Shown here: positions 51,096 through 58,718 of the stretch, piece after piece | How the letters are laid out: the number at the start of each line of letters is the position of its first letter | Position numbering within the stretch: position 1 is the first letter of the stretch | Source: Pseudomonadota bacterium | GTDB taxonomy: Bacteria > Pseudomonadota > Gammaproteobacteria > Steroidobacterales > Steroidobacteraceae | DNA: 64,000 nucleotides | Assembly (NCBI GenBank): GCA_023391335.1 | Contig: JAEWBG010000098.1 | Span: 45,086 to 109,085, forward strand | Reading direction: 5' to 3' | The notes under the pieces: generated by a model | What the model saw: the letters and a program-made list of their open reading frames with translations, nothing else | Told to the model about the DNA's origin: nothing | Databases searched by the model: none | Position numbers and translations under genes: made by a program

Positions 51096-52157
51096 TTAGG
51101 ACCGCGAATTCAAGGCGGAGCCGAGCAACTTGGCGGTGATGTCCACGATGGGAATCACGCGCTCATAGGCCATGCGGGTTGGCCCAATGACGCCCAGCAC
51201 GCCAACGACTTCCTGATCCAGCGTGTACGGGGCGGTGACGATACTGCAATCGTCCAAGATCGTGTAGCCAGATTCCTGACCGATGAAGATTTGCACGCCA
51301 TCGGCCTTGAGGCTTTGGTCGAGCAAATGAAGGATGTCCTGCTGCTGCGTGAATGCTTCGAACAGGCGGCGCAATTTCTCCACATTGGAGAGCTCGGCGA
51401 AGTTCATCAAGTTGGTTTCGCCCGCCATGACATATTCCATCCGATCCCCGCTCGCGGGCGGACTCACGACCTGCTGGGCCAATCGGATGGCGTCGAGCAT
51501 CATCTGATTGAGGTGCTCGCGAGTCTCCTTGAGCTGATTGAGCAAGTGCTCGCGAACAGCAGAAAGCTCTTTACCCCCAAACTCCTGATTCAGGTAGTTC
51601 GAAGCGCGGCGCAATTCGTCCGGGCTGTAATACCGTTCGAGTTGCAGCATGCGGTTCTGTACTTCGCGGCCGTTGACGACCAGAACCGCGAGCACGCGAT
51701 TGTCTGAGAGCGGGACGAATTCGATCTGGCTGAGCGCCGCATGGTTCTGCCGTGGAAGAGTCACCACGCCGGCTAATTTCGTGACGCTCGAGAGCAACTG
51801 CGATGCGGTCGAGATCAGCGATTTCGGGTCATCGGCGTGCTGTTCCAGTCGCGCCTGGATCACCGCGATCTTTTCCTGCTCGAGCGGCTGATACTTGAGC
51901 AAGCTATCGACGAAGAACCGATAGCCCTTATTGGTGGGGATCCGCCCAGCAGAGGTATGAGGCGACGTTAAGAACCCAAGCTCTTCCAAGTCCGCCATGA
52001 CGTTGCGAATCGTTGCGGCGCTGAGCTTCGAACCCATGTCGCGTGACAGGGTGCGCGAGCCGACCGGCTGTCCATCGCGAATATAGTGCTCCACCAGCAA
52101 CTTCAGCAGCTGCTGAGCACGAATGTTGAGCGAGTCTTCATTTGTGTCGACGGACAT
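51096..52157 (-). CDS. hrcA: Heat-inducible transcription repressor HrcA
   Basis: HrcA represses chaperone operons by binding CIRCE inverted repeats, with GroEL as modulator. ATG 52157 (MSVDTNEDSLNIRAQQLLKLLVEHYIRDG) has AGGAAA upstream and gives 353 residues; 20 more codons are open. The winged-helix N-terminus has QPVGSRTLSRDMGSKLSAATIRNVMADLEELGFLTSPHTSAGRIPT, the family signature. It heads hrcA-grpE-dnaK-dnaJ. Neither its upstream region nor those of grpE and dnaK shows the CIRCE sequence. Confidence 0.96.
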   Translation of the reverse strand: MSVDTNEDSLNIRAQQLLKLLVEHYIRDGQPVGSRTLSRDMGSKLSAATIRNVMADLEELGFLTSPHTSAGRIPTNKGYRFFVDSLLKYQPLEQEKIAVIQARLEQHADDPKSLISTASQLLSSVTKLAGVVTLPRQNHAALSQIEFVPLSDNRVLAVLVVNGREVQNRMLQLERYYSPDELRRASNYLNQEFGGKELSAVREHLLNQLKETREHLNQMMLDAIRLAQQVVSPPASGDRMEYVMAGETNLMNFAELSNVEKLRRLFEAFTQQQDILHLLDQSLKADGVQIFIGQESGYTILDDCSIVTAPYTLDQEVVGVLGVIGPTRMAYERVIPIVDITAKLLGSALNSRS

Positions 52158-52255
52158 GATTTCCTGCGGTACCCATGCTTTGCGGCCGCGGATGCTTTGG
52201 ACTGCACCTTGCGGCAAGCCGCTTGACCTAGCAGGCCACGGTACAGCCGGAAGTC

Positions 52256-52283
52256 AACGTAGCATGGTGCGCTTCAGTGTCAA
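52256..52283 (-). promoter_or_regulatory. hrcA promoter
   Basis: A consensus -35 TTGACA (52278-52283) stands 16 bases from TACGTT (52256-52261) on the minus strand. It looks like a vegetative sigma-70 promoter with a leader of about 90 bases. The rest of the 265-base gap to nadK holds no clear feature apart from a possible TATAGT for nadK at 52381. Confidence 0.6.
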
Positions 52284-52422
52284 GCTAGCAAGACCCTACT
52301 TATTCGCACGCCAGAGCCGCGATCGCGAAACATTCTGAACCACCCACTCAACTCGGCCGCTCGCTCCAACGGGCTTCTCTTATAGTTACGTGCGCAGCAT
52401 CACAACGTGCTAAAAATTCGCC

Positions 52423-53334
52423 ATGAGTGCCGCCCCTCAGCCCTTTCGCAACATAGCGCTCGTCGGGAACGACGGAGACAGTCGTGTATGTGAGTCCGCT
52501 TCTATTTTGGCGTCGCATCTGACGGGGCGCGGCTGCAGCGTCTTTGTGGATGATGCGGCAAAGTTCGCATTCGATGTGCCGGTCACGCGGCTTCCAGAAT
52601 CGCAAATTGCAGCGCATGCTGATTTGCTGATCGCCGTCGGCGGCGACGGAACCATGCTACATGCGGCAAGGCTCGCAGCTCCCAAATCGGTACCCGTTGT
52701 TGGCGTCAATCGAGGCAGATTGGGATTTCTCGCCGATGTCGGGCCGGCTGACATGCGAGACAGACTCGACGAAATTCTCACTGGCAGGTTTGTGCCGGAT
52801 CGCCGCGCGATGCTGCAGGCAACACTGCGCCATGAAGGCTCGCCCGACCGGACGTGCCACGCGCTCAACGACGTTGTGCTGCAGAAATGGCAGACGGGCC
52901 GCATGCTGGATTTCGAGACTTGGATCGACGGTCGATTCGTCAACAATCATGGCGGCGATGGAATCGTCATTGCGACAGCGACAGGTTCGACCGCCTACGC
53001 ACTCTCGTGCGGCGGGCCCATCGTTTACCCCGACTTGGACGCGCTCGTGCTCGCCCCCATTTGCCCACACACGTTGTCGGATCGTCCCATCATCGTTCGC
53101 AGCAGCTCCACGATTGAAGTGCGAATCGTCGAGCGTGCCGACATTCGTGCGCAGGCTACATGCGATGGCGTTTCGCTCGGCGAGTTGCTCCCCGGTGATC
53201 GGCTCATCATCAGGCCTGCACACTGGAGCGTTACGTTGTTGCATCCGCCGGACCATGACTACTTCCGCATCTTGCGCTCGAAACTTCGTTGGGGCCGCGG
53301 CGATCGCGTCGTGAACAACCCGGCTGGCGAGTAA
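52423..53334 (+). CDS. nadK: NAD kinase
   Basis: NadK phosphorylates NAD to NADP, the only route to NADP. The 303-residue protein has the catalytic GGDGT (residues 73-77), the NE/D-type motif CHALNDVVLQ, and TATGSTAYALSCGGPIVYPDLDALVLAPICPHTLSDRP, all typical. A start at 52423 places MSAAPQPFRNIALVG in register with homologues. It is divergent from hrcA and four bases upstream of recN, as in E. coli. Confidence 0.97.
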   Translation: MSAAPQPFRNIALVGNDGDSRVCESASILASHLTGRGCSVFVDDAAKFAFDVPVTRLPESQIAAHADLLIAVGGDGTMLHAARLAAPKSVPVVGVNRGRLGFLADVGPADMRDRLDEILTGRFVPDRRAMLQATLRHEGSPDRTCHALNDVVLQKWQTGRMLDFETWIDGRFVNNHGGDGIVIATATGSTAYALSCGGPIVYPDLDALVLAPICPHTLSDRPIIVRSSSTIEVRIVERADIRAQATCDGVSLGELLPGDRLIIRPAHWSVTLLHPPDHDYFRILRSKLRWGRGDRVVNNPAGE

Positions 53335-53338
53335 CTCT

Positions 53339-55057
53339 GTGCTAACCCATATCCAGATTCGCGACTTCGCCATCATCGATTCGATCGAGTTGGAGTTAAG
53401 TCATGGGCTCACTGTACTCACCGGCGAAACCGGCGCCGGCAAGTCGATCCTGGTCGATGCGCTCCTGCTATCGGCCGGCGGGCGCGCAGGAGCGGAAGTC
53501 GTCCGGCATGGATCGGAGCGCGCCGAAGTGTCCGCGACCTTCGCCATCGAGGACAATGATGCTGCGTGCGCGTGGCTTGCAGAGCAATCGATCGATCATG
53601 AAGGCGAATGCATCTTGCGTCGCGTGGTCTCTGCAGATGGACGCTCACGCGCGTACGTGAATGGCCAAGCCATGCCAGTTCAATCGCTGCGCCAGTTGGG
53701 AGAGATGCTCGTCGATGTTCATGGACAGATGGAGTATCAAGCGCTGGTGCGCCGAGCCGAACAGCGAGAACTGCTCGATCGCAGCGGCGGCCATCTCGAT
53801 CTTCTAGAAACAACAGCGGAACGCTGGCGCACGCTGGCGAGCGTTCGCGAAGAACGCGACCGAGTGAATGCATCAGCGCAAGATCGCGACGCCCGCTTGG
53901 AGCTGTTGCGCTATCACCTGAGCGAATTCCAAGCCCTGGACCTGAAGCCAGGCGAATTCGATGAGCTCACTCAAGAACGCAGCCGATTGTCGCAAGGCGG
54001 ACGCTTGGCATCGGGCGCGCAGGAGATCATCCAACTGTTGCGCGAAGCCGAAGACGTCAACGCAGAGCAAGCAGTCTCGCGCGCACTCTCCCTCGCGCGA
54101 AATCTGCGGGAAGTGGATGCGCGGATGGAGCCCATTGCCAAGACGATCGATGAAAGTCTAATCGCTCTGCGCGAAGCGATTGCCGCCATCGAACGCTATC
54201 AATCGGAGCTCGATGCGGATCCCGAACGACAAGAATGGGTGGAGCATCGTTTGGCAGCGATCGAATCGATAGCCCGCAAACACCGTACTCAGCCCAACGA
54301 GCTGATCGAATTGCGCGGACAGCTTGCCGCCGAGTTTCAGCGACTCGAAACGCTGGAAGCCTCGGTCGAGCAGTTACAGAAGCGGCTCGATGCTGCAGAG
54401 GCAGACTTCGCGCACGCATGTGCGGACCTTTCTCATGCTCGCTCGGAAGCCGCTCATCAATTGAGCGAACAAATTAGCGCGCTGATGCAAACGCTGGGAA
54501 TGCCGGGCGGGGTGTTCGACATCTCGCTCAAGCCTCTGGCGGAAAAAGACGCAGGCCCTCACGGAGCCGATGACATCGAGTTCTTGGTGAGCGCGAATCC
54601 CGGACAACCGCCCCGCCCCCTTGCGAAGGTCGCATCGGGCGGTGAACTTTCGCGTATTAGCTTGGCGATTCAAGTCGCCGCCGTGCAGAGCAATGATGCC
54701 TCCTGCTTAGTGTTCGATGAAGTAGACGCAGGTGTGGGCGGCGGCGTCGCGGAAATCGTCGGCCGACAGCTTCGTGCCCTTGGCGAACACGCGCAGGTGT
54801 TGTGCGTCACTCATCTGCCGCAAGTGGCGAGTCAGGCACATGCTCATATCAAAGTGACCAAATTGACGGACGGCCGGACAACGCGAACGTCGCTGCATCC
54901 GTTATCTCGCGATGAGCGAGTCGAAGAAATCGCGAGAATGCTGGGTGGTGTAGATGTCACCGACAAGGCGCGGCAACACGCGGCTGAAATGCTCGAGGTA
55001 CCTCGTTCGAAGCAAGCGAAGCCGAAAAAGAAGACTGCAGCAAGACGCTCGGGTTAA
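53339..55057 (+). CDS. recN: DNA repair protein RecN
   Basis: RecN is an SMC-like ATPase that helps recombinational repair of double-strand breaks. The 572-residue protein starts at GTG 53339, four bases past nadK. It has Walker A GETGAGKS (residues 29-36), two coiled-coil arms, the signature VASGGELSRISLAIQ and Walker B CLVFDEVDAGVGGGVAE. The C-terminus is Lys/Arg-rich (KQAKPKKKTAARRSG). E. coli recN is strongly SOS-induced; I see no LexA box directly before this gene. It ends four bases inside fur, tail to tail. Confidence 0.97.
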   Translation: MLTHIQIRDFAIIDSIELELSHGLTVLTGETGAGKSILVDALLLSAGGRAGAEVVRHGSERAEVSATFAIEDNDAACAWLAEQSIDHEGECILRRVVSADGRSRAYVNGQAMPVQSLRQLGEMLVDVHGQMEYQALVRRAEQRELLDRSGGHLDLLETTAERWRTLASVREERDRVNASAQDRDARLELLRYHLSEFQALDLKPGEFDELTQERSRLSQGGRLASGAQEIIQLLREAEDVNAEQAVSRALSLARNLREVDARMEPIAKTIDESLIALREAIAAIERYQSELDADPERQEWVEHRLAAIESIARKHRTQPNELIELRGQLAAEFQRLETLEASVEQLQKRLDAAEADFAHACADLSHARSEAAHQLSEQISALMQTLGMPGGVFDISLKPLAEKDAGPHGADDIEFLVSANPGQPPRPLAKVASGGELSRISLAIQVAAVQSNDASCLVFDEVDAGVGGGVAEIVGRQLRALGEHAQVLCVTHLPQVASQAHAHIKVTKLTDGRTTRTSLHPLSRDERVEEIARMLGGVDVTDKARQHAAEMLEVPRSKQAKPKKKTAARRSG

Positions 55058-55506
55058 GGCCGACGTTTGCTAGCTGGCTCTTTCGAAGGACAGTTTGGCC
55101 GCCGACAACGCCCGTACAGGATCATGGCGTGATCCTTCAGCTCGAATTGCATCTTGCTGGCCACCACGCGCTGCCGTTCCTCGATACCGGCATCCATAAA
55201 CTCTTCGACCTTGCCGCAGTCCAGGCAGACGATATGGTCGTGATGCTCTCCTTCATTTAATTCAAAGACGGCCGTCGCGCCCTCAAAATGATGACGCGTT
55301 ACCAATCCCGCCGCCTCGAATTGAGTAAGGACGCGGTAGACCGTCGCCAATCCAATATCTTCGTGGGACTCCAGCAAATGCTTATAAATATCCTCCGCAC
55401 TCATGTGGCGGGGCGTGGCCGTGCCAAGAATTTCGAGGATTTTCAAGCGCGGCAGGGTAACTTTGAGTCCTGCTTTGCGGAGATCGCTGGTTTCAACGTG
55501 CTTCAT
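55054..55506 (-). CDS. fur: Ferric uptake regulator Fur
   Basis: Fur is the Fe(II)-dependent repressor of iron uptake genes. The 150-residue protein has the winged helix ETSDLRKAGLKVTLPRLKILEIL, LATVYRVLTQFEAAGLVTRHHFEG, the metal-binding EHHDHIVCLDCGKVEEF and a C-terminal CRRPNC. It is divergent from bamE, as in Pseudomonas and Xanthomonas, and overlaps the recN end by four bases. Confidence 0.97.
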   Translation of the reverse strand: MKHVETSDLRKAGLKVTLPRLKILEILGTATPRHMSAEDIYKHLLESHEDIGLATVYRVLTQFEAAGLVTRHHFEGATAVFELNEGEHHDHIVCLDCGKVEEFMDAGIEERQRVVASKMQFELKDHAMILYGRCRRPNCPSKEPASKRRP

Positions 55507-55549
55507 GGCGGGCCCTGTCCGTCGCGCTGCGGGTCGCGAGACTTTTAAG

Positions 55550-55563
55550 TATCATCGCGCGCC
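55550..55563 (+). promoter_or_regulatory. Possible bamE promoter
   Basis: TATCAT (55550-55555) is followed by CGCGCGCC, the same -10/discriminator layout as other promoters here. No good -35 is visible. The fur promoter must lie in the same 104-base gap on the other strand; I could not place it or a Fur box. Confidence 0.4.
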
Positions 55564-55610
55564 ATTATCACGCAGGCTCCGCTCCTCGGCCACTTGCACC
55601 GAAGCTCATC

Positions 55611-55991
55611 ATGAATCAGCAACGCCTTCCCAATCCGTCCTCGATCGTTCGTTGGCTCGCAGCTGGATTGCTGATGGCGACGTTCTTGCTCGCGGGGTGC
55701 GTCCATCGCGTGGCGATCCCGCAAGGGAATTTCCTCAAGAAAGACGATCTGGACAAGATTTCAGTAGGTATGACACGCGTGCAAGTCAGAGCAGTGCTGG
55801 GCACGCCGATGATCGCGGATCCGTTCGAAACGGACCGTTGGGATTACGTGTTCTACATCAAGCAAGGCGAGCGCTACACCTACAAGCAACAGCACGTGAT
55901 CGTGCATTTCGACGCCTCGGAAAAGGTGGAGCGCATCGAGCGACCCGAAGGAATGCACGACTTATCGCCTAAGCAGGTCTCGGCGAGCTGA
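55611..55991 (+). CDS. bamE: Outer membrane assembly lipoprotein BamE
   Basis: BamE (SmpA/OmlA) is a lipoprotein of the BAM complex that inserts beta-barrel proteins into the outer membrane. The 126-residue precursor has a signal peptide ending in the lipobox LAGC, so Cys30 is lipidated. The BamE fold follows: QGNFLKKDDLDKISVGMTRVQVRAVLGTPMIADPF and WDYVFYIKQG. Its last 30 bases overlap the end of the convergent rnfH gene. Confidence 0.96.
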   Translation: MNQQRLPNPSSIVRWLAAGLLMATFLLAGCVHRVAIPQGNFLKKDDLDKISVGMTRVQVRAVLGTPMIADPFETDRWDYVFYIKQGERYTYKQQHVIVHFDASEKVERIERPEGMHDLSPKQVSAS

Positions 55992-56267
55992 TTGCGCAGC
56001 CTTGCGGCGACCTTCTTTGGGGTCCACCAATAACGGTCGCAAGATCTCGACCCGGTCGCCCCTAGCGAGGACGTAGTTCGCTTCAACGACCCGGCTGAAC
56101 ACCGCGTATTTTGGGGCCGATTCAATTTCTCTGAATCGCTGTAGAAGGCCAGACGCCTGCACAGCATCTTCGACGGTGGTTCCATTTCGCACGCGCACTG
56201 TTGTCTCGTGCTGCCGATCTGCAAGCGCAAAGATCACCCGAACATCGAAGAGATCAGGCGATCCCAT
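55962..56267 (-). CDS. rnfH: RnfH family ubiquitin-like protein
   Basis: RnfH is a small beta-grasp (ubiquitin-like) protein found next to ratA; its cellular role is not firmly known. ATG 56267 (MGSPDLFDVRVIFALADRQ) gives 101 residues and overlaps the ratA stop by 14 bases; 15 more codons are open upstream. Family features are DVRVIFALADRQHETTVRV, VEDAVQASG, FSRVV and LARGDRVEILRPLLVDPKEGRRKAAQ. Confidence 0.92.
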   Translation of the reverse strand: MGSPDLFDVRVIFALADRQHETTVRVRNGTTVEDAVQASGLLQRFREIESAPKYAVFSRVVEANYVLARGDRVEILRPLLVDPKEGRRKAAQSARRDLLRR

Positions 56268-56691
56268 AGACCGATCGGGCTCGCGCGACAAACGCATCGA
56301 CGAGTTCGCCACAGCTCTTCTCGAACGTGCGCGTCAACATGAAGGAAAGCATTGCGTTCGCGAACTCGAACTCAATGCTGAGGGCTACTTTGGTACCTCG
56401 ACCGCGCAAGTCGTCGAACTTCCAAATGCCCTCTAGCTTGCGGAACGGACCGTTCACCAATGTGAGTACGATTTCGTGCGGCGGCCGGAGTGTATTGCGC
56501 GTCGTGAAAGTCTCACGAATCCCCGCTCGTTCCATTTGCAGCTTGCCGATCACTTGATCGGCGGTTCGTTCCACCAATTCTGCCTCGGCGACCCACGGCA
56601 CAAATTCAGGATACGACTCGATATCCGTCACCAGCGCAAACATCTGTTGCGGGGAATACGGCACCAACGCACTGCGATCGACTCGGCGCAT
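56254..56691 (-). CDS. ratA: RatA/Coq10-family START-domain protein
   Basis: RatA belongs to the Coq10/START family. E. coli RatA was reported to inhibit 70S ribosome formation, while homologues bind ubiquinone. ATG 56691 (MRRVDRSALVPYSPQQMFALVTDIESYPEFVPWV) gives 145 residues. The START fold is clear: LQMERAGIRETFTTRNTL and WKFDDLRGRGTKVALSIEFEF. It is coupled to rnfH and divergent from smpB; this order is conserved in Pseudomonas and E. coli. Calling it a toxin would be premature. Confidence 0.9.
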   Translation of the reverse strand: MRRVDRSALVPYSPQQMFALVTDIESYPEFVPWVAEAELVERTADQVIGKLQMERAGIRETFTTRNTLRPPHEIVLTLVNGPFRKLEGIWKFDDLRGRGTKVALSIEFEFANAMLSFMLTRTFEKSCGELVDAFVARARSVYGIA

Positions 56692-56739
56692 TCTGAAAAC
56701 CTTCACCAGAACCAATGGGAAGAGTTTAAGCGCTGCCGC

Positions 56740-56752
56740 TACAATGCGCGCC
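56740..56752 (+). promoter_or_regulatory. smpB promoter (-10 and discriminator)
   Basis: TACAAT plus GCGCGCC, identical to 13 bases at the rpsO and nuoA promoters. The smpB ATG follows only four bases later, so the mRNA would have almost no leader. The -35 is weak. Confidence 0.5.
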
Positions 56753-56756
56753 TCTT

Positions 56757-57236
56757 ATGAGTAAACCCAAACCCACCAACGAGTCCGCGCTGATCGCCGA
56801 AAATCGCAAGGCGCGTCACGACTACTTCATCGAAGAAACGTATGAGGCGGGATTGGTGCTCCAAGGCTGGGAGGTCAAGAGCATGCGCGCGGGTCGAGTG
56901 CAGCTCAAAGAGGGCTACGTATTCATCAAGAACGGGGAGGCCTTCCTGTTCGGTGCGCACGTCTCCGCACTACCGACCGCCTCGACTCACGTGATTCCAG
57001 ATCCGATCCGGACGCGCAAACTTCTGCTCAACAAATCGGAGTTGAGTGGACTGATTGGCGCGGTTGAGCGCCGCGGCTACACGCTCGTACCGCTCGAGCT
57101 CTATTGGAAAGCCGGAAAAGCCAAGCTGCGAATCGGACTTGCCAAGGGTAAGAAAGAACACGACAAACGCGCGACATCCAAGGATCGCGATTGGCAGCGC
57201 GAGAAATCGCGGTTGATGAAGCATACGGCGAAGTGA
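56757..57236 (+). CDS. smpB: tmRNA-binding protein SmpB
   Basis: SmpB binds the tRNA-like part of tmRNA and guides it into stalled ribosomes. The 159-residue protein matches E. coli SmpB (160). Motifs: ALIAENRKARHDYFIEETYEAGLVLQGWEVKS, GRVQLKEGYVFIKNGEAFLFGAHV and a Lys/Arg-rich C-terminal tail (DKRATSKDRDWQREKSRLMK). Its RNA partner ssrA starts 196 bases downstream, a linkage kept in many proteobacteria. Confidence 0.97.
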   Translation: MSKPKPTNESALIAENRKARHDYFIEETYEAGLVLQGWEVKSMRAGRVQLKEGYVFIKNGEAFLFGAHVSALPTASTHVIPDPIRTRKLLLNKSELSGLIGAVERRGYTLVPLELYWKAGKAKLRIGLAKGKKEHDKRATSKDRDWQREKSRLMKHTAK

Positions 57237-57239
57237 GAA

Positions 57240-57274
57240 GCGGTTGGCGGTTAGCGGTTAGCGGTTAGCGGTTA
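57240..57274 (+). repeat. Five tandem heptamers after smpB
   Basis: gcggttg followed by four exact gcggtta units begins four bases after the smpB stop. No exact inverted partner follows, although related short repeats (gaccccg/aaccccg; ttcccgtttc twice) occur in the next 120 bases before the ssrA promoter. Confidence 0.8.
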
Positions 57275-57391
57275 GACGATCCAAGGACCCCGAACCCCGA
57301 TCCACGGGCTGTTCCCGTTTCCTGCCGCACATGGATGTGCTAATGCCGCGAAGGCAAGGATGCCGCGAGCGGCCGTTTCCCGTTTCTCCCC

Positions 57392-57419
57392 TTGTTATTC
57401 GCGTCAGCGCCCCTACACT
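57392..57419 (+). promoter_or_regulatory. ssrA promoter
   Basis: TTGTTA (57392-57397) and TACACT (57414-57419) are 16 bases apart. The predicted start lies a few bases before the mature tmRNA 5' end. Confidence 0.65.
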
Positions 57420-57431
57420 AGCCACGCTCTT

Positions 57432-57786
57432 GGGGGCGACCGGCTTCGACGTGGGTTGCGAAACTTCAGGTGCATGCCGAGGTGTAAGTGCCTCGTAAAA
57501 CTGCTTACAAACTTATAGTTGCAAACGAAGACAACTACGCTCTGGCGGCTTAATCCCGCCTAACCCTCGCCTGGTGTGTGCTTGTGCATCCAGAATCGAG
57601 GGACGCGCTCACAAGCTCGCGGAACCGGCGCACCTCAGGTCGGCCCGTTAAAACGCTCTGCGGTTGGTTGGACGTCTTCCCTGCCCTTCGGGTAGCGTTC
57701 AGCGAGAAACAAAGAATGGGCTAAGCATGTAGTGTCTTGGAGCGTAGTGCTTGCGGACGCGGGTTCGATTCCCGCCGCCTCCACCA
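57432..57786 (+). ncRNA. ssrA: Transfer-messenger RNA (tmRNA)
   Basis: tmRNA rescues stalled ribosomes and tags the broken protein for degradation. The 5' GGGGGCG pairs with CGCCTCC at the 3' end, and the T-arm GCGGGTTCGATTCCCGC and encoded CCA complete the tRNA-like part. The resume codon GCA is at 57521 and the tag ends with TAA at 57551-57553, giving the peptide (A)ANEDNYALAA, one of the standard proteobacterial tags. The molecule is one piece, 355 nt, not permuted. Confidence 0.97.
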
Positions 57787-57791
57787 ATCTA

Positions 57792-57816
57792 GAACGCCCG
57801 CTCGATGCGGGCGTTC
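57792..57816 (+). terminator. ssrA terminator
   Basis: A perfect 10-bp stem (gaacgcccgc / gcgggcgttc) with a 5-base loop starts five bases after the tmRNA CCA and is followed by GCATTTC. Confidence 0.75.
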
Positions 57817-57835
57817 GCATTTCGGCGGGAATGAA

Positions 57836-57879
57836 GAACCCGCGAGCGGGTTCGACTGCAACGGCAGGACAGCCGTTGC
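57836..57879. other. Two further hairpins between ssrA and lexA
   Basis: gaacccgc/gcgggttc (57836-57853) and gcaacggc/gccgttgc (57858-57879) are perfect 8-bp stems. The GTTC at the end of the first can instead pair with GAAC after the second, so the two folds compete. They lie in a convergent gap. Confidence 0.6.
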
Positions 57880-57925
57880 GAACACCGCATCCTCTAGCGA
57901 GCAGTAGGTCGGGCAGCAGGAGCCG

Positions 57926-58549
57926 CTACTGAAACATTCCCTTGCTCTTTCCTTGCCTGAGCACACCTACCACGATTCCCTCGATGATTAGCGACTGCTC
58001 CTTCATATCCACTTTAATCGGATCGAACTCTTCATTCTCGGGCAAGAGCCAGACGACTTTGCCTTCTTGCTTGTAGCGCTTCACGGTGACTTCATTATCT
58101 AACCGCGCAACGACGATCTGACGATTCCGCACTTCCGGCGTGCGATGCACTGCGACCAAGTCACCATCGAGAATGCCGACGTCCTTCATGCTCATGCCCT
58201 TTACCTTTAGTAGATAGTGCGCACGCGGCTGAAAGATCTTCGGATCGATTTGATAACGCCCCTCGATGTGCTCCTCCGCGAGCATGGGCCTGCCGGCTGC
58301 AACTCGACCAATCAGCGGCAGACCCAATTGCTCACGAAGAGAGTCCTTTAGTTGGATACCACGCGATGCACCTGGGATGAGATCGATCACTCCTTTTTTC
58401 TGAAGCGCTCGCAGATGCTCTTCAGCGGCATTAGGAGACTTGAAACCCATGCGCTGAGCTATCTCAGCTCTGGTCGGAGGCATCCCCTCCTCAGCCATGT
58501 GCTCTTGAATGAGCTTAAGGATTTCTCGTTGACGCGGTGTGAGGTCCAT
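57926..58549 (-). CDS. lexA: SOS repressor LexA
   Basis: LexA represses DNA-damage genes and cleaves itself when RecA filaments form. ATG 58549 gives 207 residues; seven more open codons would cross the operator. The winged helix is MDLTPRQREILKLIQEHMAEEGMPPTRAEIAQRMGFKSPNAAEEHL, the cleavage site Ala85-Gly86, and the catalytic dyad Ser120 and Lys157, each one residue later than in E. coli. An SOS box lies eight bases upstream, so the gene is autoregulated. Confidence 0.98.
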   Translation of the reverse strand: MDLTPRQREILKLIQEHMAEEGMPPTRAEIAQRMGFKSPNAAEEHLRALQKKGVIDLIPGASRGIQLKDSLREQLGLPLIGRVAAGRPMLAEEHIEGRYQIDPKIFQPRAHYLLKVKGMSMKDVGILDGDLVAVHRTPEVRNRQIVVARLDNEVTVKRYKQEGKVVWLLPENEEFDPIKVDMKEQSLIIEGIVVGVLRQGKSKGMFQ

Positions 58550-58556
58550 AGTGCAC

Positions 58557-58572
58557 CTGTATTTAAACACAG
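58557..58572 (-). promoter_or_regulatory. LexA operator (SOS box)
   Basis: CTGT-N8-ACAG (spacer atttaaac) is a perfect match to the gammaproteobacterial SOS-box core, within ACCTGT...ACAGTAC. It lies eight bases before the lexA ATG and overlaps the ribosome-binding region AGGTG. It faces the fimT gene as well, but is 147 bases from it. Confidence 0.92.
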
Positions 58573-58718
58573 TACATTAGATCACGACATCTCCCATCAT
58601 TCAAGAAAGGCGACGCGAAACGCTTTCCATAATCGAATTTGCATGCCGCCCGTCTTTTCAGGCCCTCCGTCCGTCGGGAACCACCCCGCCTATCGCAAGC
58701 GGTCGCTATCTTTCACGC

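Noticed and set aside
53300..53345. SOS box for recN
   Set aside because: No CTGT-N8-ACAG sequence is visible before nadK or recN; the only clear LexA box is at lexA.
56254..56691. RatA as half of a toxin-antitoxin system with RnfH
   Set aside because: The pair is a conserved core-genome neighbourhood, RnfH shows no antitoxin features, and Coq10-like ubiquinone binding explains the fold equally well.
57635..57820. Minus-strand frame with VEAAGIEPASAST, often annotated as a hypothetical protein
   Set aside because: It is the antisense translation of the tmRNA 3' end; this peptide pattern is a well-known artefact. The neighbouring frame 57721-57966 (RRESNPRP) is the same kind of artefact.
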